A stretch of 64,000 nt of DNA from the NCBI GenBank assembly GCA_045222295.1, contig JBGUXP010000002.1, positions 62,001 to 126,000 of the forward strand. Direction: 5' to 3'. The notes below the pieces were generated by a model. It searched no databases. It saw only the letters and a program-made list of their open reading frames with translations, and was not told where the DNA came from. Position numbers and translations under genes: made by a program. Within the stretch, counting starts at the first letter, position 1. Each line of letters begins with the position of its first letter. Below are positions 8,778 through 16,950 of the stretch, in pieces. This DNA comes from Colimorpha sp045222295. GTDB lineage: Bacteria > Bacteroidota > Bacteroidia > Bacteroidales > P3.

Positions 8778-10565
8778 ATGAGCAATAAACCCAAACAAGG
8801 ATTGGCCAAACTACAGACCCGCAGCAGTCTGACTCTCCTGCTGGTGGCTGCCGTCATCATCGAGGTGATGGGGGCGGTGCAGTACATCTTCGCCCGCAAC
8901 GGCATCCGCGACGAGGTCAGACAGCGCGCACGGACCGAGATAAAGGTACGAAATCTTGAGATACAGAACGTCATCACCGACGTCGAGGTAGCCGTCAACA
9001 ACATGCAGTGGCTCATCGACTGGGCCGCCGCCACCCCCGACTCCATCTACAGCACCCTGCGTCTCATTATCAAAAACAACCCCATCATCACCGGTTGCGC
9101 CATGGCCTTCGAGCCCGGATACTTCCCCCAGCAGGGGCGCTGGTACGAGCCCTTCGCCGGACGTACCGACGGGCTGAAGGGCGAGATTGTCAACCGACAG
9201 ATCGGGTCGGCGGACCACGACTATCACTCCACCTCCTGGTATCGCGAGGCGTTAACCTCCGACGGAGGACGATGGACAGAGCCCTACTTCGACGACCAGG
9301 GGTCGAAAATGATGGTCAGCTCCTACACCATGCCCATCCACGACCCCAGCGGCAAGATAATTGGCGTGTTCTGCAGCGACGTGTCGCTCGAATGGCTGGC
9401 CGACCTCTTCGGCAGCCAGAAAGGGGCCATCACCTTCCTAGCCTCGCGCTCCGGACACCTGCTGGCCTGCCCCGACAAGAGCATGGTGATGACCACCACC
9501 ATCCAAGAGGTGGCCCGCCAGTATAGCGACACCATGATTGAGAAAGTCAACGCCAGCATGCTCGCGGGCGACAGCGGCGATGCCATCGTCAAAGACAACG
9601 AGGGCGAAAAGAACTACATCTTCTACTCGCCCGTTGAGGGCAAGACGGGCTGGAGCATGGCGGTCATTTTCCCCGACAAGGAGATTTTTGCCGGCCTCCA
9701 CCGCGTGGGCTCCTACCTCGCCCTCTTCATGATTGTCGGCCTGCTGCTCATGGGATTCATCTTGTGGCGCACCTTCCGCAGCCACCGCCGCCTGCAGGCC
9801 GTCAGCGCCGAGAAGGAGCGCATAGGCAGCGAGTTGCGCATCGCCAGCGCCATCCAGATGGGCATGCTCCCCAAGACCTTCCCACCCTACCCCGACCTCG
9901 ACGAATTGGCCATGTTCGGCACCCTCGTGCCTGCCAAGGAAGTAGGCGGCGACCTCTACGACTTCTACGTGCGCGACCAGAAACTCTTCTTCTGCCTGGG
10001 CGACGTCAGCGGCAAAGGCGTACCCGCCTCGCTGGTGATGGCTGTCACACGCAGCCTCTTCCGCACCGTGTCGGCCCACATCGAAGAGCCCGAGAAGGTG
10101 ATGACGCAAATGAACCAGGCCATGTCGGAGATGAACGAGAACTCGATGTTCGTCACACTCTTCATCGGTATCCTCGACCTGCGTACCGGAGCCCTGGCCT
10201 ACAGCAACGCCGGCCACTGTCCTCCTGTGGTCATCCACCAGGGCTCGGTCACTCCCATCACCATGGATGCCAACATCCCCGTGGGCCTCATGCCCGACTG
10301 GCAATACACACGTCAGGACACCACCCTGCAGCCCGACAGCAGCCTCTTCCTCTACACCGACGGCCTCACCGAGGCCGAGAACGCCGAGCACGGGCAGTAC
10401 GGCGAAGAGCGCATGTTCGCAGCCCTCTCCCAGGCCATCGGCCTGGCACCGCGCGACCTCATAGCCGCCATAACCGAGTCGGTCCACGCCTTCGTGGCCG
10501 GCGCCGAGCAGAGCGACGACCTCACCATGCTAGCCATCCATTTTGTTAAAACCATTAAAGCCTAA
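8778..10565 (+). CDS. Membrane sensor PP2C/SpoIIE-type serine phosphatase (RsbU-like)
   Basis: This 595-residue protein has an N-terminal membrane helix (SSLTLLLVAAVIIEVMGAV) and an extracytoplasmic double-Cache-like sensor (about 45-300). A second helix (YLALFMIVGLLLMGFILW, about 313-330) and a short coiled coil follow, then a PP2C phosphatase domain (about 365-590). Metal-binding aspartates are seen in VGGDLYDFY, GDVSGKG and SDDLTMLA. Such enzymes dephosphorylate a STAS anti-sigma antagonist in response to a signal. The substrate is probably the STAS protein two genes downstream. It lies 15 bases after the ABC ATPase and four bases before the kinase gene, so the locus reads as one operon. 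Confidence 0.92.
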   Translation: MSNKPKQGLAKLQTRSSLTLLLVAAVIIEVMGAVQYIFARNGIRDEVRQRARTEIKVRNLEIQNVITDVEVAVNNMQWLIDWAAATPDSIYSTLRLIIKNNPIITGCAMAFEPGYFPQQGRWYEPFAGRTDGLKGEIVNRQIGSADHDYHSTSWYREALTSDGGRWTEPYFDDQGSKMMVSSYTMPIHDPSGKIIGVFCSDVSLEWLADLFGSQKGAITFLASRSGHLLACPDKSMVMTTTIQEVARQYSDTMIEKVNASMLAGDSGDAIVKDNEGEKNYIFYSPVEGKTGWSMAVIFPDKEIFAGLHRVGSYLALFMIVGLLLMGFILWRTFRSHRRLQAVSAEKERIGSELRIASAIQMGMLPKTFPPYPDLDELAMFGTLVPAKEVGGDLYDFYVRDQKLFFCLGDVSGKGVPASLVMAVTRSLFRTVSAHIEEPEKVMTQMNQAMSEMNENSMFVTLFIGILDLRTGALAYSNAGHCPPVVIHQGSVTPITMDANIPVGLMPDWQYTRQDTTLQPDSSLFLYTDGLTEAENAEHGQYGEERMFAALSQAIGLAPRDLIAAITESVHAFVAGAEQSDDLTMLAIHFVKTIKA

Positions 10566-10568
10566 GCC

Positions 10569-10979
10569 ATGAAACGTCATCTTACACTCCACAACGACGT
10601 CGGCGAAATACCGCAGTTGGCAGCCTTCATCGACGAAACGGCCGAAGAGGCCGGCATCGACATGGCCCTCGCCATGAGCCTCAACCTGGCCATGGAGGAA
10701 GCCGTAGTCAACGTGATGAACTACGCCTATCCTGCCGGCACCGTAGGCACCATCGACATCGATGCCGAATACACCGACGGACAGCTCTCCTTCGTCATCA
10801 GCGACAGCGGCACACCCTTCGACCCCACCAAGGCCGACAACCCCGACATCACGCTCGCTGCCGAAGACCGTGCCATCGGCGGACTCGGCATCTTCCTCGT
10901 ACGCCAGATTATGGACCACGTCGAATACCAACACCGCGATGGAAAAAATATCCTAACACTTAGAAAACAAATACAATAA
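10569..10979 (+). CDS. RsbW-like anti-sigma serine kinase (HATPase)
   Basis: This 136-residue GHKL ATPase has an N-box in LNLAMEEAVVNVMNYAYP (near 38-55), a G1 box in VISDSGTPFDP (near 76) and a G2 box in GGLGIFLVRQIMDHV (near 107). In partner switching it phosphorylates the STAS antagonist and sequesters another target. Classic RsbW binds a sigma factor, but none is encoded here. It sits between the phosphatase and the STAS gene. The extra domain on the ABC ATPase four genes earlier is a possible alternative partner, which is inference only. Confidence 0.9.
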   Translation: MKRHLTLHNDVGEIPQLAAFIDETAEEAGIDMALAMSLNLAMEEAVVNVMNYAYPAGTVGTIDIDAEYTDGQLSFVISDSGTPFDPTKADNPDITLAAEDRAIGGLGIFLVRQIMDHVEYQHRDGKNILTLRKQIQ

Positions 10980-10984
10980 AGAAT

Positions 10985-11287
10985 ATGAACACCACCATCA
11001 AAGAACAAAACGGCGAAATCGTTGCCCTCTTCAACGGACGCCTCGACACTCCGGCAGCCCCCCAGACCGAGAAAGACATCCAGCCCCTGTTGGCCGCCGA
11101 AGGAAAAAACATCGTGCTCGACTGCAACGCCTTGGAATACATCTCCTCCAGCGGACTCCGTCTCTTCCTCACCATCCTCAAGAGCGCAAAACCGAAGGGC
11201 AGCCATGTCATCATCACCGGCATGAACGACGACATCCGCAACGTCTTCTCCATGACCGGCTTCACCAACCTCTTCGAGTTCCGCTAG
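10985..11287 (+). CDS. STAS-domain anti-sigma factor antagonist
   Basis: This 100-residue stand-alone STAS domain of the RsbV/SpoIIAA type contains the conserved DCNALEYISSSGLRLFLTIL helix start. The serine pair before GLR is the expected phosphorylation site for the adjacent kinase and dephosphorylation site for the PP2C enzyme. It starts five bases after the kinase stop and is the last gene of the operon. A palindrome-rich AT stretch follows. Confidence 0.9.
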   Translation: MNTTIKEQNGEIVALFNGRLDTPAAPQTEKDIQPLLAAEGKNIVLDCNALEYISSSGLRLFLTILKSAKPKGSHVIITGMNDDIRNVFSMTGFTNLFEFR

Positions 11288-11326
11288 ACCAACCGGCGAC
11301 AAACGATGTCATTTCTCTATATTTTG

Positions 11327-11376
11327 TCTGTACTTCCTCTGTATAATATACAGAGTATCTACAGAGCATGTACAGA
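11327..11376. terminator. Nested palindrome between convergent genes
   Basis: CTCTGTATAATATACAGAG (11337-11355) is a near-perfect palindrome enclosed by TCTGTAC (11327-11333) and GTACAGA (11370-11376). It lies between the ends of the STAS gene and ung and could end transcription in both directions. It is AT-rich and lacks a clear T-run. Confidence 0.4.
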
Positions 11377-11387
11377 GAAGATACCCA

Positions 11388-12065
11388 TCATCCAATCCTA
11401 CTCCAGTCGATAGGCTGCAGGCCTTGCTGCTGGAGATAGGCATTGGCTTGGGAAAAATGACGACAGCCGAAGAATCCGCGGTAGGCCGAGAGCGGCGAAG
11501 GATGTGGGGCGGTGAGGACGAGGTGTTTCGTCTGGTCGATGAGCACCCTCTTGGCGATGGCATAGCTTCCCCAGAGGAGGAAGACGAGGCCACTGCGCTG
11601 CTGGCTGAGGGCTTGGATGGCGGCGTCGGTGAAAGTCTCCCAGCCGTGACGCTGGTGGCTGCCGGCCTGATGGGCGCGGACGGTGAGGGTGGCGTTGAGC
11701 AGCAGCACTCCCTGCTCGGCCCAGCCGCTGAGGTCGCCGCAGGTCTTGGGAATGTCGGTGCCGAGATCGGCGTTAATCTCGGTGATGATATTCACCAGCG
11801 AGGGCGGCACCTGGATGCCCTGCGGCACCGAGAAACAGAGGCCCATGGCCTGCCCGGGTTCGTGGTAGGGATCCTGGCCGAGTATGACCACCTTCACCTT
11901 ATCGAAAGGTGTGCTGTCGAAAGCATTGAAAATTTTGCTTCCCGGCGGATAGCAGGTGTGCTGCTGCCGCTCGGCTACGAGAAACTCCTTGAGCTGAGCG
12001 AAATAGGGTGCCTCGAACTGCGGTTGCAGCACCGCGTACCAACTTGAATCAATCTTTACGGCCAT
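11388..12065 (-). CDS. ung: Uracil-DNA glycosylase
   Basis: Family 1 UDG (225 residues, normal length) removes uracil from DNA in base excision repair. The catalytic motif GQDPYHEPGQAMGLCFSV (near residues 62-79), the uracil-specificity region, and the DNA-intercalating HPSPLSAYRGFFGC loop (near 187) are all present. The N-terminus (VKIDSSWYAVLQPQFEAPYF) fits Bacteroidales homologues. Its upstream region is the GxxExxY cassette, whose inverted repeat begins 15 bases before the start codon, so the cassette may have displaced or replaced the original promoter. Confidence 0.96.
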   Translation of the reverse strand: MAVKIDSSWYAVLQPQFEAPYFAQLKEFLVAERQQHTCYPPGSKIFNAFDSTPFDKVKVVILGQDPYHEPGQAMGLCFSVPQGIQVPPSLVNIITEINADLGTDIPKTCGDLSGWAEQGVLLLNATLTVRAHQAGSHQRHGWETFTDAAIQALSQQRSGLVFLLWGSYAIAKRVLIDQTKHLVLTAPHPSPLSAYRGFFGCRHFSQANAYLQQQGLQPIDWSRIG

Positions 12066-12080
12066 GGTTTTTCTTTTTTT

Positions 12081-12099
12081 AACGGCGAATTATACTAAT
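12081..12099 (+). repeat. Left 19-bp inverted repeat of GxxExxY cassette
   Basis: AACGGCGAATTATACTAAT (12081-12099) is the exact reverse complement of 12655-12673. A third partial copy (12168-12186, ATTCGTTTAATTCGCCGTT) forms an internal stem-loop with the left repeat. The stretch GCTAATTACTC followed by AATT is also shared by both ends. Confidence 0.85.
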
Positions 12100-12199
12100 A
12101 AAACGAATAAAATTTCATGCTAATTACTCTAATTTGCAATCAACTAACCTACGTGGCAATGAGTGAAATTCGTTTAATTCGCCGTTTTCCTATTGTTTG

Positions 12200-12607
12200 T
12201 CATCTCCATTTTTTGCTGGCAGGCACTCGTTCATATTCAAGAGACGCGTTGCCAAAATTCATCAGTATTCCCAAATCCAGTCCACTCGCTCTAAGATAGT
12301 TGTATGTTTGGGCATAATGTTCATCCGAAAAATCTTTGACTGCTTTAAGCTCAAGGATTATTTTGCCATAGCATACAAAATCGGCTCTAAATGTCTTTGA
12401 AAGAGTGCTCCCCTTATAGCATATCGTCAGTTCCTTTTCTCGCTCATATGGGATGCCTCTCGCTACGAATTCTTTCTCCAAGGCTTCTTGGTAGACAGGC
12501 TCTACAAAACCGCAGCCCAATAATCGATGTACCTCCATTGCTGCACCGATAATCTTATACGATTCCTCCTTGTAGAGCAAACCACCTACATTATCATAAG
12601 ACTCCAT
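12200..12607 (-). CDS. GxxExxY family protein
   Basis: This 135-residue protein has the family signature GCGFVEPVYQEALEKEF (Gx2Ex2Y, near residues 31-47), preceded by IIGAAMEVHRLLG and followed by FRADFVCYGKIILELKAV. The last stretch looks like a PD-(D/E)XK-type core (D, then E-x-K). The family is widespread in Bacteroidetes and cyanobacteria and its biochemical function is not established. Here it lies entirely between perfect inverted repeats, with nothing else in the 593-base unit, which suggests a passenger or nuclease of a small mobile unit. It is oriented with ung and the MBL gene. Confidence 0.85.
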   Translation of the reverse strand: MESYDNVGGLLYKEESYKIIGAAMEVHRLLGCGFVEPVYQEALEKEFVARGIPYEREKELTICYKGSTLSKTFRADFVCYGKIILELKAVKDFSDEHYAQTYNYLRASGLDLGILMNFGNASLEYERVPASKKWR

Positions 12608-12654
12608 AAATTCGAGTAATTAGCGTTTAATTGACCTGCGTAGCAATTAGTTAA

Positions 12655-12673
12655 ATTAGTATAATTCGCCGTT
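12655..12673 (-). repeat. Right 19-bp inverted repeat of GxxExxY cassette
   Basis: This is a perfect reverse complement of 12081-12099. It abuts the MBL hydrolase gene so tightly that its last base is the first base of that gene's stop codon (12673-12675). Confidence 0.85.
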
Positions 12674-13458
12674 TATATTAAAAATGAATTGTACTTCCGC
12701 TCTTTACCGATTTGGCTGGCGATGCCGTGGCCGGGGAGAACGGCGTAGTCGTCGGGGAGGGTGAGGACGCGGCGTTTAAGGTAATCGATAAGCGTAGGGT
12801 AGTCGCCGCCAGGCAGGTCGGTGCGTCCGATGCTGAAATGAAACAAAGCATCACCCGTGATAACGGCGGGTGTACACACTCCTCCGTCCGCACTCCGTGC
12901 GTCCACCTCCCCTAACTTAGGGGAGGAGCCAGTGACCAACGGCGGAAGCAACTCTCCCCCTAAGTTAGGGGGAGTACCCCGTAGGGGGGAGGGAGTGTGT
13001 CTTGCATAGGCTGAGGAGCGTGCTGGGACGACATAGCATACGCTTCCCGGGCAGTGGCCGGGGACGTAGCGACACTCCACCTCCGTCTCCCCAACCCTGA
13101 GGATGTCGTTGTCTTTAATCTCCTCCACAGGGAGGTCATCCATATTATCCACGGCAAAGCCCATCATGCTGCCGTAAGCCTCGGCCTGCCGCAACAGTTT
13201 GCGTCCCTCGGCATGCATGGTGACGGGCAGATTGTAGTGTTCACAGCATTGCCGCAGACCGGCGATATGATCCACATGGGCATGGGTCAGCAGGATATGC
13301 GTCACTTGTAGTTGTTCCTGCTCAATATATTGCGTCAGCCGTGCATCTTCAAACGAAGCCTCGCAGGCCGGATCGACGATGGCACACTGCTTAGTGGCTT
13401 CGTCAACGATGACGTATGTATTAACCTCAAAATGGTTGAATGTAAACTGCTTAATCAT
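12673..13458 (-). CDS. MBL-fold metallo-hydrolase (glyoxalase II-like) with in-frame repeat insertion
   Basis: This 261-residue metallo-beta-lactamase-fold hydrolase binds metals through LTHAHVDHIAGL (HxHxDH, near residue 58) plus VPGHCPGSVCY, GDALFHFSIGRTDLPGGDY and the final LPGHG. The family, often annotated as hydroxyacylglutathione hydrolase-like, is usually about 210 residues. The excess is a segment of about 50 residues between SVCYVV and AVITGDALF. It is encoded by two inverted copies of the dispersed palindromic element (12874-12929 and 12951-13001). All metal ligands flank rather than fall within the insert, so the enzyme may still work. A frame is kept through both copies. Confidence 0.88.
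   Translation of the reverse strand: MIKQFTFNHFEVNTYVIVDEATKQCAIVDPACEASFEDARLTQYIEQEQLQVTHILLTHAHVDHIAGLRQCCEHYNLPVTMHAEGRKLLRQAEAYGSMMGFAVDNMDDLPVEEIKDNDILRVGETEVECRYVPGHCPGSVCYVVPARSSAYARHTPSPLRGTPPNLGGELLPPLVTGSSPKLGEVDARSADGGVCTPAVITGDALFHFSIGRTDLPGGDYPTLIDYLKRRVLTLPDDYAVLPGHGIASQIGKERKYNSFLI
12874..12929 (-). repeat. In-gene palindromic element, copy A1
   Basis: The element reads on the minus strand: CTCCCCTAAGTTAGGGGAG, then a second stem around GACGCACGGAGTGCGGAC, ending GGAGGAGTGTGT. Inside the MBL gene it encodes SSPKLGEVDARSADGGVC. Confidence 0.85.
12951..13001 (+). repeat. In-gene palindromic element, copy A2
   Basis: This copy is on the opposite strand to A1 and is separated from it by about 20 bases (CTCCCCCTAAGTTAGGGGGAG ... 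GGAGTGTGTC). Read through in antisense it encodes HTPSPLRGTPPNLGGELL in the MBL protein, so both directions of the element are open. Confidence 0.85.
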
Positions 13459-13484
13459 GTATGTGCGTCATGAAAAGTTGCTGG

Positions 13485-13892
13485 CTATCCCAAGAGTTTG
13501 AGGAACTTTTGTAATTTGAGCACACTAATTTTGGGAAATGTGATGTCTTTAAGAACATCGAAGTGTTTGTCATTGGAGACAATGAATGTAGCGTTTGCGG
13601 CGAAAGCGCAATCCACAAATTTGTTGTCGTCAGGGTCGGAGGTAATCAGGCCAAGATGGAATTTAGGGTCGACAAACTCCACATAATCGCTATCGACAAG
13701 TGCGTTGATGACATTCTCTGCTACTATTTTGTTTGTCTTTTGTGCGATAATCTCCTCGTATTCGGCGAGAATTTCATTTGATACACACAAGGTGTAAGCG
13801 CCCTCGTGCAATGCACGCCACACACGGAAGTTCTCGCTCCGAGATGAGAGGCTTGCCAACAGGCAGTTGGTGTCGAGTACTACGCGCTTCAT
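13485..13892 (-). CDS. PIN-domain ribonuclease, putative toxin (COG1569 type)
   Basis: This 135-residue PIN domain has acidic residues in VVLDTNCLLASL (D7), the E of ILAEYEEII (near 43), SDPDDNKFVDCAF (near 85-98) and SNDKHF. Such proteins are usually VapC-like toxins that cut RNA. The start overlaps the upstream antitoxin-like gene by four bases (ATGA), the usual toxin-antitoxin layout. No nearby copy of the usual VapB DNA-binding domain is seen. Confidence 0.85.
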   Translation of the reverse strand: MKRVVLDTNCLLASLSSRSENFRVWRALHEGAYTLCVSNEILAEYEEIIAQKTNKIVAENVINALVDSDYVEFVDPKFHLGLITSDPDDNKFVDCAFAANATFIVSNDKHFDVLKDITFPKISVLKLQKFLKLLG

Positions 13893-14113
13893 ACTCTGTA
13901 AGGGGTGCGCAAATGTTCGTTGAGTACCTCGGTGTTTTGCGTCTCACTCCATTTGCCAGAGTCCCACAGACGGTCCATCTCATCGGTGGCTTTCTGCGCG
14001 TAGTAGTTGGAGATCACCTGCCGCAACTCCTCTACCTTTTCAAGGGTGTTCATCCTTCCGAGTAGCCGCAAGATGCTTAACTGTGCGCGATTTAATTCCA
14101 TGCTTTGCTCCAT
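13889..14113 (-). CDS. Putative antitoxin paired with the PIN toxin
   Basis: This is a small charged helical protein (about 74 residues from the ATG at 14113, MEQSMELNRAQLSI). An ATG at 14176 would add 21 residues, but the AT-rich stretch before 14113 better fits a Bacteroidetes start. The sequence LLGRMNTLEKVEELRQVISNYY and a C-terminal DRLWDSGKWS region resemble antitoxins encoded before COG1569 PIN toxins. The four-base overlap with the PIN gene supports coupled translation. Confidence 0.65.
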   Translation of the reverse strand: MEQSMELNRAQLSILRLLGRMNTLEKVEELRQVISNYYAQKATDEMDRLWDSGKWSETQNTEVLNEHLRTPYRV

Positions 14114-14220
14114 AATAACTATTATTTTTCTAAATAACGTAGCATCAGGCAGATTATTGTATGTATCCCAAAACATTATTGCAAATCAACAAAAAAAGAA
14201 AATCTTGCACGAAGGAAATA

Positions 14221-14250
14221 GAAAAAGCCTCTCCGGTTAGGAAGAGGCTT
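14221..14250 (-). terminator. Rho-independent terminator of the LRR gene
   Basis: On the minus strand AGCCTCT, a ten-base loop and AGAGGCT are followed by TTTTTC, starting about 25 bases after the LRR stop codon. Confidence 0.8.
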
Positions 14251-14273
14251 CTGTGGTTGATGGCGGTTGTCGG

Positions 14274-16934
14274 TTATCTAATCACCACGACCTTGCGGGC
14301 GGGATGGTTACCGATTTTGACAAGGTAGGTACCTGAGGCTGGTACATCGAAATGCAAGGGTGAGTATTCGTCTTGCTTGGTCGCTAATATGCGGCCGTTG
14401 ACATCGTACAGCCACACGGTATTGCTTCCTGCACCGTCTACAACTATCTGCCCGTTGATTGTGTATATCTTGGCATTTATCGCATCCACTTCGTCCACAC
14501 CAACAACAATTGTGTCATGGATATAGATGGTGTCATGTACAAACACCGTATCGTGCAGCCACAGCGTGTCGGTACTGTAAACGATAGTGGTGTCGTAGAT
14601 GGTGTTGGTGATGGTGTCGAAGACAGTATTTGTAATGGTGTCATATACCATATTCGTCACCGTATCGGTCAGCGTGATATAGGTGGTGTCGTGGACGTTG
14701 ACGTATGTTGTATCGTGCACGGGGACAAAAGTCGTGTCGTGAACAAAGACATCAATATAGGTTGTATCATGAATAGGAACACTGATATATGCTGTATCGT
14801 GCAGAATCACATATGCCGTATCGTAAATAACAACTGTATCTTGCCATGGTTCACCGTCTGCCATAAAAACAGCGGTCAATAGTTTGTCCTCTAACACGGC
14901 AAAGGTGTATGGATTATATGTCGAGCCGTCACTCCAGTGCATGAACTGGTAACCACTATTTGGTGTGGCAAATACTGTTGCAGGTGTTCCATAAATGAAA
15001 TCTCCTCCACCTTGTACAGTACCATGAGCAAGGTTATCCACATTAACGCTGACGGTATGTATATCAATGTCGAACGATGCGGTATATGTGCTATTGTTAT
15101 TAAATACGAATCGTCGTGGGTTCTCTGTGCTGCCGTCGCTCCATTGTGTAAAATGATAGTGTGGTAAAGCTGTCGCCGTGATGTACGGTGTGGTATCAAG
15201 ATACAGTCCTGGTACACTCACAATGTTCACAAAGCCTTTTGTGGTATCTGCACTTTGGAACGAAAGAATGTATTCGTTGTGCTCGTAAATAGCAGTAAAC
15301 GAAGTGTCCTTCGCCAAAACGATGACGCGCGGATTGTCGGTGTTACCATCATTCCATTGTGTAAAATGGTAACCATAATTGGCGTTGGCTCTAATGGTGC
15401 ATTGTGAAAGATAATTGAAAGAGCCTGCACCAATCACACTACCATGAATTGACGTGTCTGCTGACAGGGTGATTGAGTATTGATTGTAATCAAAAATGGC
15501 CGTCATTGTGATATTGTCTATAACAGCCACCTTAAGCGGGTTTTCTGGGTAATAAATATGTGAGCTATTGTCGTACCAATACAAAAAATGGTAGCCGTAG
15601 TTGGCTGTTGCCGTCAGCGTTATTGAGTCAAGATAAACAGCACTAATACTACCAGAGACCGTTCCACGAACACTGTCATTTGCAACTCCAACGACATTAT
15701 AAATATTGGGTTCAAAAAAAGCTGTTACTGTACTATCTCCTGAAAGATACAGTGTGTCCGGATTAGCAGTATTCCCATTGCTCCAATGGTCGAAGTGGTA
15801 GCCGTGATTTGGCGAAGCATTAATATAAATGCTACTATCCATACATGAAATATTATTTCCATATTGTTGAATAATATTTGCTGAACCCTGTGATGTGTCG
15901 TTATTCAATAAAGAAAATTCAAATTCAACTTCGGGTTCCTGAAATGGGTAATCATGACCCCAAGAATTGTAATAATACATGCCAGAGCCACAAGGAATAT
16001 AAAATTTTCTATTTTGAGGAATAATACCCATAAAGGTGTAAAGCCCTATTGCGCAAGGAGTATTTGAGAATAATAGCACACTGTCAAGGTTACTACAGTT
16101 ATAAAAAGCATAAGATCCAATATTGGAAACTAAACTAGGAATAGATATTGAATTGAGATTAGTACAACCATAGAAAGCGTATTTACCAATAGATGTGATT
16201 GTGTTGGGCAATTCCACGGAGGGAAAAAAGCCATTGATGAATGCATAGTTTTTTATCTCCGAAACACTTTCTGGAATAACAAGGTTAATTATAGGCTCAT
16301 TATTAATATTTAATAAACGGGAATAGTAGATTGGATTAGCTAGTGTATTTCCAAAATCAATTCCACACCATTGTTCAATGGTACCCAAATAATTCACGGT
16401 GTCAAGGTTGTAACAACCATAAAATGCCAACCCAATTATCTGCGATATTGAAGATGGTAATGTTAAGGACGATAATCCAGAACACCCATTGAATGCGTAA
16501 TCACCAATATAGGAGACACCCTCGTGGATTGTTACGGATGTCAAACTATTACAATTGTTGAAGGCGTAATAGCCGATGGAGGTTACTGTGCTCGGAATCG
16601 TCACGGAAGTCAGACCTGTACAATTGTCAAATGAGTGTTCTCCAATTGCTGTTACGCGGTAGTATGTTTCTCCATCGTTGGTAATGCTATCTGGTATTAC
16701 GAGACTCCCACTAGGTTTGACGGTATTAGCATAACTGCTACTACCGGTATAGTAATTATAATTGTTGTTGACGTGATTATAATATGTTACATAGGCTGTT
16801 CCCCAAAACGTAGTGTCAAAATAGATGGGTGTCGTATTGCCATCAGCTGTTTCTACATAAACTCTAATATCATATGCAAATACATTCTGACATATTGCCG
16901 TAATGGCAACACAAAATAATACTATACGTTTCAT
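14274..16934 (-). CDS. Secreted BspA-like LRR / InlB-repeat protein with T9SS sorting domain
   Basis: This 886-residue exported protein has a signal peptide (MKRIVLFCVAITAICQNVFA). It carries BspA-type leucine-rich repeats of the LRR_5 kind (about 75-320, e.g. GLTSVTIPSTVTSIGYYAF). Five divergent InlB-B-like repeats of about 70 residues follow (about 335-700, core GYHFxxWxDGxxxNP ... TAxF). A threonine/aspartate-rich stretch of HDTTYI/YDTIT units (about 700-806) precedes a type A T9SS C-terminal domain (WLYDVNGRILATKQ ... GTYLVKIGNHPARKVVVIR). It is probably carried to the surface by type IX secretion and may bind host or matrix proteins; binding is inferred from the repeat type. Base composition is AT-richer than the neighbours. 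Confidence 0.9.
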   Translation of the reverse strand: MKRIVLFCVAITAICQNVFAYDIRVYVETADGNTTPIYFDTTFWGTAYVTYYNHVNNNYNYYTGSSSYANTVKPSGSLVIPDSITNDGETYYRVTAIGEHSFDNCTGLTSVTIPSTVTSIGYYAFNNCNSLTSVTIHEGVSYIGDYAFNGCSGLSSLTLPSSISQIIGLAFYGCYNLDTVNYLGTIEQWCGIDFGNTLANPIYYSRLLNINNEPIINLVIPESVSEIKNYAFINGFFPSVELPNTITSIGKYAFYGCTNLNSISIPSLVSNIGSYAFYNCSNLDSVLLFSNTPCAIGLYTFMGIIPQNRKFYIPCGSGMYYYNSWGHDYPFQEPEVEFEFSLLNNDTSQGSANIIQQYGNNISCMDSSIYINASPNHGYHFDHWSNGNTANPDTLYLSGDSTVTAFFEPNIYNVVGVANDSVRGTVSGSISAVYLDSITLTATANYGYHFLYWYDNSSHIYYPENPLKVAVIDNITMTAIFDYNQYSITLSADTSIHGSVIGAGSFNYLSQCTIRANANYGYHFTQWNDGNTDNPRVIVLAKDTSFTAIYEHNEYILSFQSADTTKGFVNIVSVPGLYLDTTPYITATALPHYHFTQWSDGSTENPRRFVFNNNSTYTASFDIDIHTVSVNVDNLAHGTVQGGGDFIYGTPATVFATPNSGYQFMHWSDGSTYNPYTFAVLEDKLLTAVFMADGEPWQDTVVIYDTAYVILHDTAYISVPIHDTTYIDVFVHDTTFVPVHDTTYVNVHDTTYITLTDTVTNMVYDTITNTVFDTITNTIYDTTIVYSTDTLWLHDTVFVHDTIYIHDTIVVGVDEVDAINAKIYTINGQIVVDGAGSNTVWLYDVNGRILATKQDEYSPLHFDVPASGTYLVKIGNHPARKVVVIR

Positions 16935-16950
16935 AATCTTTTGTTTTTGT

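Noticed and set aside
9438..10487. A 349-codon open frame on the minus strand
   Set aside because: It is antisense to the PP2C phosphatase gene, which carries clear catalytic motifs.
14515..14830. Possible CRISPR or regulatory repeat array
   Set aside because: The repeats encode HDT-type protein units in the frame of the LRR gene and are degenerate at the DNA level.
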